A stretch of 64,000 nt of DNA from Flectonema sp. DT1601 (taxonomy: Eukaryota > Euglenozoa > Diplonemea > Diplonemida > Diplonemidae), in assembly GCA_964019425.1 (NCBI GenBank), contig OZ025812.1, positions 945,027 to 1,009,026 of the forward strand, written 5' to 3'. Position numbers and translations under genes: made by a program. Below, one piece after another: positions 20,226-30,971 of the stretch. A model generated the notes under the pieces. It was not told the origin of the DNA. It worked only from the letters and a program-made list of their open reading frames with translations, and did not search any database. Numbering within the stretch: the stretch's first letter is position 1; each line of letters begins with the position of its first letter.

Positions 20226-20924
20226 TAAAAAACTATTTCTTTTGAAAAAAATGAAAACATAAAACTAACTAGACTAATTAAAAAAATAAAAAATTATTTA
20301 CTCAAAAAATACAAATTATAGCAGCGTGTATTTTCTTTTATTTATTTTATTGCCTTCCCATCCCCAATAAGTTTATATTGAGAAGTAATCTTTTAGAAGG
20401 TAATGTGAGAAACATTTTGCCGTGTTATAGAAAACCTGAATTGCTTTGTTCAGGTGACACGATTCTTTTAAAAAAAAATTAATTGAAACTCAATTCGGCC
20501 ATTTAATTTGTAATGCAGATTTTTTTTACTACATTTGCAGTGTGTTTTAACCTACACTGGAACATTACCTTTTCACTCCCGTCTGTTCTTTCTTTCAAGT
20601 CAACTGTATTATTAATTGTTTTAAAAAGTATTTATTCTTCTCTCCTCCCTACACACCTTTTTTTTGATTCATAAAAAACATCATTTACATCTCCTCCCCA
20701 AGAAGAAAGGAAAAAAAGAATTAAATTAAAGAATTACGTTGACAACATCAATCATTTTATGTGTAATCAAAAAAAGGGAGTTCGGTTGCTAAAAATTATA
20801 TCAACGAACCAATGTAAAATACATTTGATTATGACTTCTGAGGAAATCTAAAATACTTGCTACAGTACAGGTAGAAACCTGTTTCTGGGAAGCAAGGGTT
20901 CTTCTTCTACTGGCATTTCAAAAG
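20226..20924. other. Array spacer with U element
   Basis: Non-coding, AT-rich. Carries U element 20399-20569 and the conserved run to CAGTACAGGTAGAAACCTG, where D and S modules diverge in different copies. Confidence 0.6.
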
Positions 20925-21375
20925 CTTCGGATATCTTGCAAAAGTCCACACCTATTGACATCACGGTATATGCGCGATCACGGTCATGGTATATCTTGCT
21001 ATCACGGTATATTGACATCACTTCGCATGTTAATTGGAAACACTGTTGAGGAAATCAAAACTTAAATCGAATTCGTATGGAGAGCCTGCGTTGGAGATAC
21101 CAAAAGCTTTGTCTTGTTGATAGTTTAGTTTTATAGTTCATCTTTGGGTGTCATTTATTTTTTGTCGCGAATAAAAAAAAAGTATTGGTGAACTGCTACG
21201 CAGTAGGCAGCTAGTTGGTTAGCCAGCGTAAGCTTTGTTGTTCGTGTGAGGTATTATCGTCGTAGTTGTATTTTTAAAGGGGTTAATAAGTTATTGATTT
21301 GTTTGGTTTGTATTTTTGCATTTTGTAAGTAAAAATTAATTTTCCATCAGACTTTCTTTTCCACTAAGCAACAAA
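20925..21375. repeat. S module, copy 1 (ATCACGGTATAT repeats)
   Basis: Contains three near copies of ATCACGGTATAT between 20958 and 21015, flanked by TTGACATCAC on both sides, then a block with hairpin ACTGC/GCAGT (near 21192). It ends in GTAAGT...TTTCCATCAG (21325-21350) before the PDZ ATG. Other copies: 24505-25047, 32361-32900, 51045-51503, 54028-54576. It may be a promoter or 5'UTR region; there is no coding signal. Confidence 0.55.
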
Positions 21376-21636
21376 ATGGTTGTCGATTGTTTTGCTAATT
21401 TGATAATCCAAGACGGATTAATTTTTTCAGCACCAGCAGGCTGCAAGGCAGCTCCGGGAGACGTCGTCCTCGCGTTGAACGGCACTGTGATGAACAAAAG
21501 TGATGAGCAGATCAAACGTGTGGTTGAATATGCAGAGGAAGGAGAAGAGTTTGAGATGGTGGTGCTGAGGGGAATCCGAATTTTTATAATCCATCCCAGC
21601 ATCAGAATGGTCAGGATAAGACAAAGTCTCACCTAA
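21376..21636 (+). CDS. Small protein with partial PDZ domain, S-type (86 aa)
   Basis: The sequence GLIFSAPAGCKAAPGDVVLAL, then NGTVMNKSDEQIKRVVE and FEMVVLRG, fits the second half of a PDZ fold (loop, GDxVLxxNG, helix B, last strand). The peptide-binding GLGF loop and first strands are missing. A tail IRIFIIHPSIRMVRIRQSLT follows. This copy and 51504 have the canonical NGT turn, where others read NWI. The ATG follows a splice-acceptor-like TTTCCATCAG by 25 bp. It could be a terminal exon rather than a whole gene. Confidence 0.45.
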   Translation: MVVDCFANLIIQDGLIFSAPAGCKAAPGDVVLALNGTVMNKSDEQIKRVVEYAEEGEEFEMVVLRGIRIFIIHPSIRMVRIRQSLT

Positions 21637-22789
21637 TGATCGCCCGTCACATGTTCTATAGTACAGAGAGAAGTTTATTAGTTCCTTTGAGACTCGTGTG
21701 TCAGCTAGTCACACATCGGTATCAGTGTTGGTGATAGTAATTAAAGTAACTTTGTGGAGTAGAATAGTTGATTTTGTAATTCAGAAACTTCTAGTGAGCC
21801 ACCCATGTGATAGTTGGTGTGCTTAACGGATACCTACTCGTATAGATAGAACTGTGCTTCTCCATTGCTTCTCCTTGGTCAGATCCAACGATTATATATG
21901 AAAGCAATTTCATTATTGTGCGAAATCACTCCATTATTATTATGTTCTCGTTTTCATTTTTTTTTTATTTGTTTGTTTTTTCTTGTTTTATGAACAGCTA
22001 TTTCTTTTGAAAAAAAATGAAAATATAAAAAAAAATTATTTACTCAAAAAATACAAATTATAGCAGCGTGTATTTTCTTTTATTTATTTTATTGCCTTCC
22101 CATCTCCAATAAGTTTATATTGAGAAGTAATCTTTTAGAAGGTAATGTGAGAAACACTTTGCCGTGTTATAGTAAACCTGAATTGCTTTGTTCGGGTGAC
22201 ACGATTCTTTTAAAAAAAAATTAATTGAAACTCAATTCGGCCATTTAATTTGTAATGCAGATTTTTTTTACTACATTTGCAGTGTGTTTTAACCTACACT
22301 GGAACATTACCTTTTCACTCACGTCTTTTCTTTCTTTCAAGTCAACTGTATTATTAATTGTTTTAAAAAGTATTTATTCTTCTCTCCTCCCTACACACCT
22401 TTTTTTTGATTCATAAAAACATCACTTACATCTCCTCCCCACGAAGAAAGGAAAAAAAGAATTAAATTAAAGAATTACGTTGACAACATCAATATTTTTA
22501 TGTGTAATCAAAAAAAGGGAGTTCGGTTGTTAAAAATTATATCAACGAACCAATGTAAAATACATTTGATTATGACTTCTGAGGACATCTAAAAACTTTC
22601 TACAGTACAGGTAGAAACCTGTTTCTGGGAAGCAGGGGTTCTTCTTCTACTGGCGTACGCTGCATCGTTCGGTTCCTTTCCGTCCGAAATCGAGAGGTTG
22701 GCATCACATACTTGCCACCCGAATTGAGAAATGGAATTTTGTGGTTTACCAAATCAGCTCAGCCGTGGACAAGTACCAAAACTAAAAAT
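21637..22789. other. Array spacer with U element
   Basis: Post-PDZ spacer, empty piggyBac site, U element 22141-22311, and the start of a D module at about 22660. No gene. Confidence 0.6.
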
Positions 22790-23260
22790 TAATCGAAGGG
22801 TCTAATTTTACACTGCTGGCCCAGCGGGATCCAGAGAAAAAATAATCGAGCAAAAATATTTTAAAGAGTAATAAGCATGTGCCGGTGAGGCAGATTGTTA
22901 CTACCAGTCCTTTTTGGACCTACTTTGATACTGAATGAAAACACTTGTACAACACTTTCTTTATTTGAAGTCACAACTTATGATGAATTATGAGCAATCT
23001 GAGCCACATGAAGTGATATCATCATCATCATCATAGTTAGTGCTGATGGAAAAGCTCTCATCTTCTTTAAACAGAAAAGTAAAATTAATAATATAAATGT
23101 AATGCACTAACGGAGTGAATGTCCCAGTTTTCGGATTTGGGAGTTCCATAGTTGACAAGTGGTTGATAAGTTATTCATTTGTTTGGTTTGTATTTTCACA
23201 TTTTGTAAGTAACAATTGATTTTCCATCAGACTCTTGTTTCTTTTCTACTAAACAAAAAA
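22790..23260. repeat. D module, copy 2
   Basis: As copy 1, but the minus-strand frame has one extra ATC/GAT triplet (five Asp) and one Ser-to-Phe change; the stop is kept at 22988-22990. Confidence 0.65.
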
Positions 23261-23521
23261 ATGGTCATCGATTGTTTTGAGAATTTGATTATCCTAAACG
23301 GAGTAATAATTTCAGCACCAGCAGGCTGCAAGGCAGCTCCGGGAGACGTCGTCTTCGCGTTGAACTGGATTCTGATGAACGGAAGTGATGAGCAGATCAA
23401 ACGTGTGGTTGAACATGCAGAGGAAGGAGAAGAGTTTCAGATGGTGCTGCTGAGGGGAATTCGAATTTTTATAATCCATCCCAGCATCAGAATGGTCAGG
23501 ATAAGACAAAGTCTCACCTAA
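23261..23521 (+). CDS. Small protein with partial PDZ domain, D-type (86 aa)
   Basis: Intact frame with CFENLIILNGVIISAPAGC and GDVVFALNWILMNGSDEQIK. NWI replaces the canonical NG turn. Preceded by the 26-nt GTAAGT...CATCAG stretch at 23205-23230. Confidence 0.4.
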   Translation: MVIDCFENLIILNGVIISAPAGCKAAPGDVVFALNWILMNGSDEQIKRVVEHAEEGEEFQMVLLRGIRIFIIHPSIRMVRIRQSLT

Positions 23522-25047
23522 TGATCGCCCTTTATTAGTTCCTTTGAGACTCGTGTGTCAGCTAGTCACACATCGGTATCAGTGTTGGTGATAGTAATTA
23601 AAGTAACTTTGTGGAGTAGAATAGTTGATTTTATAATTCAGAAACTTCTAGTGAGCCACCCATGTGATAGTTGGTGTGCTTAACGGATACCTACTCGTAT
23701 AGATAGAACTGTGCTTCTCCATTGCTTCTCCTTGGTCAGATCCAACGATTATATATGAAAGCAATTTCATTATTGTGCGAAATCACTCATTTATTATTAT
23801 GTTCTCGTTTTCCTTTTTTTGTTTGTTTTTTCTTGCTTAATGAAAAGCTATTTCTTTTGAAAAAAATGAAAATATAAAAAAAAGAATTATTTTCTCAAAA
23901 AATACAAATTATAGCAGCGTGTGTTTTCTTTTATTTATTTTATTGCCTTCCCATCCCCAATAAGTTTATATTGAGAAGTAATCTTTTAGAAGGTAATGTG
24001 AGAAACACTTTGCCGTGTTATAGAAAACCTGAATTGCTTTGTTCAGGTGACACGATTCTTTTAAAAAAAATTAATTGAAACTCAATCCGGCCATTTATTT
24101 TATAATGCAAAGTTTTTTTTACTGCATTTGCGGAGTGTTTTTGCCTACACTGGAACATTACCTTTTCACTCCCGTCTGTTCTTTCTTTCAAGTCAACTGT
24201 ATTATTAATTGTTTTAAAAAGTATTTATTCTTCTCTCCTCCCTACACACCTTTTTTTTGATTCATAAAAAATATCACTTACATCTCCTCCCCAAGAAGAA
24301 AGGAAAAAAAGAATTAAATTAAAGAATTACGTTGACAACATCAATCATTTTATGTGTAATCAAAAAAAGGGAGTTCGGTTGCTAAAAATTATATCAACGA
24401 ACCAATGTAAAATACATTTGATTATGACTTCTGAGGAAATCTAAAATACTTGCTACAGTACAGGTAGAAACCTGTTTCTGGGAGGCAAGGGTTCTTCTTC
24501 TACTGGCATTTCAAAAGCTTCGGATATCTTGCAAAAGTCCACACCTATTGACATCACGGTATATGCGCGATCACGGTCATGGTATATCTTGCTATCACGG
24601 TATATTGACATCACTTCGCATGTTAATTGGAAACACTGTTGAAGAAATCAAAACTTAAATCGAATTCGTATGGAGAGCCTGCGTTGGAGATACCAAAAGC
24701 TTTGTCTTGTTGATAGTTTAGTTTTATTATTCATCTTTGGGTGTCATTTATGTTTTGTCGTATATAGTGTTTTCTTTTGGGTGAATCAGTTGTTGCTTTT
24801 ATGTCTCCTCTGAAGAGTTCGAATAAATTAAAAGTAAAAAAAATTGTTTATTTGGTGAACTGCTACGCAGTAGGCAGCTAGTTGGTTAGCCAGCGTAAGC
24901 TTTGTTGTTCGTGTGAGGTATTATCGTCGTAGTTGTATTTTTAAAGGGGTTGATAAGTTATTGATTTGTTTGGTTTGTATTTTTGCATTTTGTAAGTAAA
25001 AATTAATTTTCCATCAGACTCTTGTTTCTTTTCCACTAAACAACAAA
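23522..25047. other. Array spacer, U element, S module copy 2
   Basis: Post-PDZ spacer, U element 23992-24162, S module 24505-25047. No gene. Confidence 0.6.
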
Positions 25048-25203
25048 ATGGTCATCGATAACAAAAGTGATGAGCAGATCAAACGTGTGGTTGAACATGC
25101 AGAGGAAGGAGAAGAGTTTCAGATGGTGCTTCTGAGGGGAATCCGAATTTTTATAATCCATCCCAGCATCAGAATGGTCAGGATCAAACAAAGTCTCACC
25201 TAA
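25048..25203 (+). pseudogene. Internally deleted PDZ module (51 codons)
   Basis: MVID is joined directly to NKSDEQIKRVVEHAEEGEEF, so the GD.V..LN core is gone while the frame stays open to the usual RIKQSLT end. An identical structure occurs at 32901-33056. Confidence 0.6.
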
Positions 25204-25205
25204 TC

Positions 25206-25370
25206 ATGGAAGTGCGACAACAGATACGGCAACAAGGACAAGCGATGCAGCAACAGTATCAGAACGACATGTCTATGTTGCAACAAGCAAACCAACTACA
25301 GCAGCAACAGCAGCACTGTTGTTCTTCATCAAAGATACACATTATAATCTTTTTCTTATTTCATGTATGA
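25206..25370 (+). CDS. Q-rich module upstream of TMEM copy 3 (hypothetical)
   Basis: 54 codons starting MEVRQQIRQQGQAMQQQYQN, then more Gln. Not recognised. Related modules at 16874, 28937, 33059, 42296, 45052 and 54637 vary by stops and small indels, so it may be 5' leader rather than protein. Confidence 0.25.
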   Translation: MEVRQQIRQQGQAMQQQYQNDMSMLQQANQLQQQQQHCCSSSKIHIIIFFLFHV

Positions 25371-25513
25371 ACAGTTTTCACAGGCTTTTTGAAGATGAGC
25401 ACAAGTGAGATATTTTAAAGTAGTCATTTGATGTTGAGGATATTTCTTTCAGATGGGATAAAGACCAAATAATTAATTCAAACTTTTTCCCAAAGATTAC
25501 TCATAGAAGAAAA

Positions 25514-26560
25514 ATGACATTCACAGATTCATCATTTATAAATATTCAGGACGACGTTGCTGTCGATGACAACCCAACAGCTGACTCTAAGTGGAGAGTA
25601 GTGATGATTATAATAATGTTGTTAGCACCAGCTGTTGGAGTAGGAGGTGGTATTTTAATGAAAGAAACAACCAAAACTGATGACCTCGCACTGCTGTACT
25701 TAACGATTGGATTATGCGCTACGATGATTGTGATTAATATTCCTTTGATATTCATAAAGAGAAGTAAATACTTTTTAATAATATTTATCGCAAACATCAT
25801 CTTCAGCGTGGTGTCAATCATAATGACCTTTGTAACGGTGGGTAAAAGCAATCACACTAACACTGTCAAATGGTATATTTCTGCTGTAGTTTTGTACTGC
25901 TTAATTTACAACTCGAATAATTTGATTTTCTTGATTTACAAAGATAAGCACATCGAAGAAACGACTCCTGCTGCCAGCGAATTACAAAGCCCTACGAAAT
26001 CAGAGAACACACCTCTTGTTACAAAACAACAACCAAAACCAGCCACCAAGCCTCCAGCAAAGAAATCAACTGGTGGAGGTGTAATAAATGAAAAGCAACG
26101 TTGGTGGACGATGAAACAAATTAATTCCACTCTTGGAACTGACCCAGACAACAGTAAAGACATGGCAAAGGAAATACCAAAAGACGAGTTCTTAGCTGCT
26201 TGGAAACTTTCATTTGAAAAGACCAATGCGAACATGGTAAAGTGGGGGACGACTTTATACAATGCGATTGATAAAACAAACAAGGGAAGCATCACTGTAA
26301 TGCAATTGGAAACAGAAGTTGAATCTTACACTAACAGTAACTCATCCCCTACAAAGGTAGCTGCAGCACCACAAGTAACGATAAAGAGAACAGTTCCTCC
26401 ACAAGCAGTTCCAGATGTTAATAAGCGGATCGACATAAAGTTTATTATTGTAAGCGTTCCTTTCAGCAATGATCATAGCAACGTTTTTCGTCATCAGGTA
26501 CGTTGACTTCAACCAACTGTGGTTGGCAATGGCTGGTGCCACTATCTGTTCAGACTCTTG
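25514..26560 (+). pseudogene. TMEM151-like copy 3 (C-terminus replaced)
   Basis: Open from MTFTDSSFIN through the EF-hand-like region (330 codons). The 2-base deletion in membrane segment 5 then shifts the frame and ends it at 26506. Junction to the PDZ module at CTGTTCAG-ACTCTTG. The fourth membrane segment is intact, unlike copies 2, 6 and 7. Confidence 0.85.
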
Positions 26561-26583
26561 TTTCTTTTCCACTAAACAAAAAA

Positions 26584-26844
26584 ATGGTCATGGATTGCTT
26601 TGCGAATTTGATTATCCTAAACGGAGTAATAATTTCAGCACCAGCAGCCTGCAAGGCAGCTCCGGGAGACGTCGTCTTCGCGTTGAACTGGATTCTGATG
26701 AACGGAAGTGATGAGCAGATCCGACGTGTGGTTGAACATTCAGAGGAAGGAGAAGAGTTTCAGATGGTGCTGCTGAGGGGAATCCGAATTTTTATAATCC
26801 ATCCCAGCATCAGAATGGTCAGGATAAGACAAAGTCTCACCTAA
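26584..26844 (+). CDS. Partial-PDZ module fused behind copy 3
   Basis: 86 codons, intact (MVMDCFANLIILNG ... DEQIRRVVEHSEEG). In-frame upstream sequence is open back to 26503, which is a shifted reading of the TMEM part. Confidence 0.4.
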   Translation: MVMDCFANLIILNGVIISAPAACKAAPGDVVFALNWILMNGSDEQIRRVVEHSEEGEEFQMVLLRGIRIFIIHPSIRMVRIRQSLT

Positions 26845-27606
26845 TGATCGCCCGTCACATGTTCTATAGTACAGAGAGAAGTTTATTAGTTCCTTTGAGA
26901 CTCGTGTGTCAGCTAGTCACACATCGGTATCAGTGTTGGTGATAGTAATTAAAGTAACTTTGTGGAGTAGAATAGTTGATTTTGTAATTCAGAAACTTCT
27001 AGTGAGCCACCCATGTGATAGTTGGTGTGCTTAACGGATACCTACTCGTATAGATAGAACTGTGCTTCTCCATTGCTTCTCCTTGGTCAGATCCAACGAT
27101 TATATATGAAAGCAATTTCATTATTGTGCGAAATCACTCCATTATTATTATGTTCTCGTTTTCCTTTTTTTTTTTTTTTTGTTTGTTTGTTTTTTCTTGT
27201 TTAATCTTCAAATTATAGCAGCGTGTATTTTCTTTTATTTCTTTTATTGCCTTCCCATCCCCAATAAGTTTATATTATATAGGTCCGGCGCAGATATGAC
27301 CTTAAACTGACTGTCATCTTACCTGATCCTATTGGTTTTCATTTCTTGCTGCGTGATTTGTGCTGCCCGATTTTTTGTGATACTTTTCTAAAGCTTTTCG
27401 GTAAGCCCGCAGTAATTATAATGCTTTGGACAACTGGGGGTGAACGATCCTCGGTACTGTTCTATCACTTCCAGCCAATACTATGAAACTTCAATCTTCG
27501 CGATTGGGTCCTTACTGATGCGGGCTACCCAGACCCCTCGTAGTCATCAGTTTGTATTTTGCTAAAAAAAATATTAGGAAAAGGAATGACTGATATATTA
27601 TATATA
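26845..27606. other. Spacer with E-type fragment
   Basis: Post-PDZ spacer to about 27270, then a fragment of the E segment (27287-27560, matching 43320-43840). It ends in a solo right end of the Tc1-like element (GGAATGACTGA, 27583-27593). Confidence 0.6.
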
Positions 27607-28421
27607 TCAGTCATTCCTTTTTTTTTGCGAACAAATTCTGGACACTGAAAAATTTTTTCAAAAAAAAATTGTAAAAATTTCGATCGAAGCGGCATTTTAA
27701 TGCGCTGCATCGTTGGGTTCATTTCCGTCCGAAATCGGGAGGTTGGCATCACATACTTGTCTCCCGAATTGAGAAAAGAGATTTTGTGGTTTACTAAATC
27801 AGCTCAGCCGTGGACAAGTACCAAAACTAAAAATTAATCGAAGGGTCTAATTTTACACTGCTGACCCAGCGGGATTCAGAGAAAAAATAATCGAGCAAAA
27901 ATATATTAAAGAGTACTCAGCATGTGCCGGTGAAGCAGATTGTTACTACCCGTCTTTTTGGACCTACTTTGATACTTAATGAAAACACTTTCTTTATATA
28001 GATGCAACATTTTCCTTACATAATTGCTACTAGGGTTGATTAGTTAGCAAAAAGGTGCATATCTCCTGAGTGCGGGAGAAGGAAAAAATAATTGTAAAAA
28101 AAAAAATTAGGGGTGTTTTTTACTCAGATTTTCTCGATCTTTCCATTCCAGGTCTGGGATTAATATTTATCATTGAGTAGTACCAAGGAAATCTTGCAAA
28201 GAGACGTTTGTCTCTTTTAAGCAGCACTTACCATGTTTAAAAGTATATCCCTTTCCATTTTGCTAACTAAACTAAACTAACTATCCCCATGCCTAATTTT
28301 ACAGATCGCACCCTCCCCGATTCCAAAAAATAAAAAATCGAGCAAAAGTAACATATCGTGTAACCTTGCTCAGGCGGTGAGAAAATGGTGTTTTTTGTTC
28401 GCAAAAAAAAGGAATGACTGA
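27607..28421. mobile_element. Tc1/mariner-like non-autonomous element (815 bp)
   Basis: Inverted ends of about 28 bp: TCAGTCATTCC, eight or nine T, then GCGAACAAA. Flanked by TA on both sides (27605-27606, 28422-28423). The TCAGT tip and TA target fit Tc1/mariner. No transposase is visible. Part of the interior (about 27700-27990) is D-module sequence, so it has captured or been built from array DNA. With the adjacent solo end it forms a long palindrome at 27581-27619. Confidence 0.75.
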
Positions 28422-28936
28422 TATATATTGAGAAGTAATCTTTTAGAAGGTAATGTGAGAAACACTTTGCCGTGTTATAGAAAACCTGAATTGCTTTGTT
28501 CAGGTGACACGATTCTTTTAAAAAAAATTAATTGAAACTCAATTCGGCCATTTAATTTTATAATGCAGAGTTTTTTTTACTACATTTGCAGTGTGTTTTA
28601 ACCTACACTGGAACATTACCTTTTCAACCCAGTCTTTTCTTTCTTTCAAGTCAACTGTATTATTAATTGTTTGAAAAAGTATTTATTCTTCTCTCCTCCC
28701 TACGCACCTTTTTTTTGATTCATAAAAATAATTACTTACATCTCCTCCCCAAGAAGAAAGAAAAAAAAGAATTAAATTAAAGAATTACGTTGACAACATC
28801 AAATAAAAATTATATCAACGAACCAATGCAAAATACATTTGATTATGACTTCTGAGGAAATCTAAAATACTTGCTACAGTACAGGGAGAAACCTGTTTCT
28901 GGGAAGCAAGGGTTCTTCTTCTACTGGCATTTCAAA
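28422..28936. other. Array spacer with U element
   Basis: U element 28449-28620, then AT-rich sequence to the Q-rich module. No gene. Confidence 0.6.
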
Positions 28937-29157
28937 GGGAAGTACGACAACAGATACGGTAACAAGGACAAGCGATGCTGGTTGAATATGCAGAGGAAGT
29001 GCGACAACAGATACGGCAACAAGGACAAGCGATGCAGCAACAGTATCAGAACGACATGTCGATGTTGCAACAAGCAAACCAACTACAGCAGCAACAGCAG
29101 CACTGTTGTTCTTCATCAAAGATACACATTATAATCTTTTTCTTATTTCATGTATGA
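28937..29157 (+). other. Q-rich module with embedded PDZ-helix fragment
   Basis: Two Q-rich units are separated by TGGTTGAATATGCAGAGGAA, which is the PDZ helix-B code (VEYAEE). From 28975 the frame LVEYAEEVRQQIRQQGQ runs to 29157. It shows recombination between PDZ and Q-rich blocks. Confidence 0.5.
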
Positions 29158-29300
29158 ACAGTTTTCACAGGCTTTTTGAAGATGAGCACAAGTGAGATAT
29201 TTTAAAGTAGTCATTTGGTGTTGAGGATATTTCTTTCAGATGGGATAAAGACCAAACAATTAATTCAAACTTTTTCCCAAAGATTACTCATAGAAGAAAA

Positions 29301-30617
29301 ATGACAGTCACAGATTCATCATTTATAAATAATCAGAACGATGTTGCTGTCGATGACAACCCAACAGCTGACTCTAAGAGGGGAGTAGTGATGATTATAA
29401 TAATGTTGTTAGCACCAGCTGTTGGAGTAGGAGGTGGTATTTTAATGAAAGAAACAACCAAAACTGATGACCTCGCACTGCTGTACTTAACGATTGGATT
29501 ATGCGCTACGATGATTGTGATTAATATTCCTTTGATATTTATAAAGAGAAGTAATTACTTTTTAATAATATTCATCGCAAACATCATCTTCAGCGTGGTG
29601 TCAATCATAATGACCTTTGTAACGGTGGGTAAAATCAACCACATTTACACTGTCAAATGGTATATTTCTGCTGTAGTTTTGTACTGCTTAATTTACAACT
29701 CGAATAATTTGATTTTCTTGATTTACAAAGATAAGCACATCGAAGAAACGACTCCTGCTGCCAGCGAATTACAAAGCCCTACGAAATCAGAGAACACACC
29801 TCTTGTTACAAAACAACAACCACAACCAGCCACCAAGCCTCCAGCAAAGAAATCAACTGGTGGAGGTGTAATAAATGAAAAGCAACGTTGGTGGACGATG
29901 AAACAAATTAATTCCACTCTTGGAACTGACCCAGACAGCAGTAAAGACATGGCAAAGGAAATACCAAAAGACGAGTTCTTAGCTGCTTGGAAACTTTCAT
30001 TTGAAAAGACCAATGCGAACATGGTAAAGTGGGGGACGACTTTATACAATGCGATTGATAAAACAAACAAGGGAAGCATCACTGTAAAGCAATTGGAAAC
30101 GGAAGTTGAATCTTACACTAACAGTAACTCATCCCCTACAAAGGTAGCTGCAGCACCACAAGTAACGATAAAGAGAACAGTTCCTCCACAAGCAGTTCCA
30201 GATGTTAATAAAAGTATCGACATAAAGTTTATTATTATAAGTGTTCTGCTTTCAGCAATGATCATAGCAACGTTTTCGTCATCAGGTACGTTGACTTCAA
30301 CCAACTGTGGTTGGCAATGGCTGGTGCCACTATCTGTTCAGACTCTTGTTTCTTTTCCGCCAAACAAAAAAATGGTCATCGATTGCTTTGCGAATTTGAT
30401 TATCCTAAACGGAGTTATTATTTCAGCACCAGCAGCCTGCAAGGCAGCTCCGGGAGACGTCGTCTTCGCGTTGAACTGGATTCTGATGAACGGAAGTGAT
30501 GAGCAGATCCGGCGTGAGGAAGGAGAGGAGTTTCAGATGGTGCTGCTGAGGGGAATCCGAATATTTATAATCCATCCCAGCATCAGAATGGTCAGGATAA
30601 GACAAAGTCTCACCTAA
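29301..30617 (+). CDS. TMEM151-like / partial-PDZ chimera, open in one frame (copy 4)
   Basis: 438 residues. The first part is the standard membrane half (four membrane segments, Pro-rich linker, EF-hand-like loop, fifth membrane segment). A one-base loss (ACGTTTTCG) then shifts the reading frame so that it runs, through SSSGTLTSTNCGWQWLVPLS, into the PDZ module (from 30372) and on to its normal stop. The PDZ part has a 15-bp loss in helix B (QIRREEGEEF). The usual TMEM151 C-terminal domain is absent. It could encode a real new membrane-PDZ protein or be an accidental read-through of a pseudogene. A 56-nt GT...CAG stretch across the joint could alternatively be removed as an intron. Confidence 0.55.
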   Translation: MTVTDSSFINNQNDVAVDDNPTADSKRGVVMIIIMLLAPAVGVGGGILMKETTKTDDLALLYLTIGLCATMIVINIPLIFIKRSNYFLIIFIANIIFSVVSIIMTFVTVGKINHIYTVKWYISAVVLYCLIYNSNNLIFLIYKDKHIEETTPAASELQSPTKSENTPLVTKQQPQPATKPPAKKSTGGGVINEKQRWWTMKQINSTLGTDPDSSKDMAKEIPKDEFLAAWKLSFEKTNANMVKWGTTLYNAIDKTNKGSITVKQLETEVESYTNSNSSPTKVAAAPQVTIKRTVPPQAVPDVNKSIDIKFIIISVLLSAMIIATFSSSGTLTSTNCGWQWLVPLSVQTLVSFPPNKKMVIDCFANLIILNGVIISAPAACKAAPGDVVFALNWILMNGSDEQIRREEGEEFQMVLLRGIRIFIIHPSIRMVRIRQSLT

Positions 30618-30971
30618 TGATCGCCCGTCACATGTTCTATAGTACAGAGAGAAGTTTATTAGTTCCTTTGAGACTCGTGTGTCAGCTAGTCACACATCGG
30701 TATCAGTGTTGGTGATAGTAATTAAAGTAACCTTGTGGAGTAGAATAGTTGATTTTGTAATTCAGAAACTTCTAGTGAGCCACCCATGTGATAGTTGGTG
30801 TGCTTAACGGATACCTACTCGTATAGATAGAACTGTGCTTCTCCATTGCTTCTCCTTGGTCAGATCCAACGATTATATATGAAAGCAATTTCATTATTGT
30901 GCGAAATCACTCCATTATTATTATGTTCTCGTTTTCATTTTTTGTTTATTTGTTTGTTTTTTCTTGTTTAA
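30618..30971. other. Post-PDZ spacer
   Basis: Same block as 18559-19028 up to the piggyBac insertion point TTAA (30968-30971). Confidence 0.6.
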
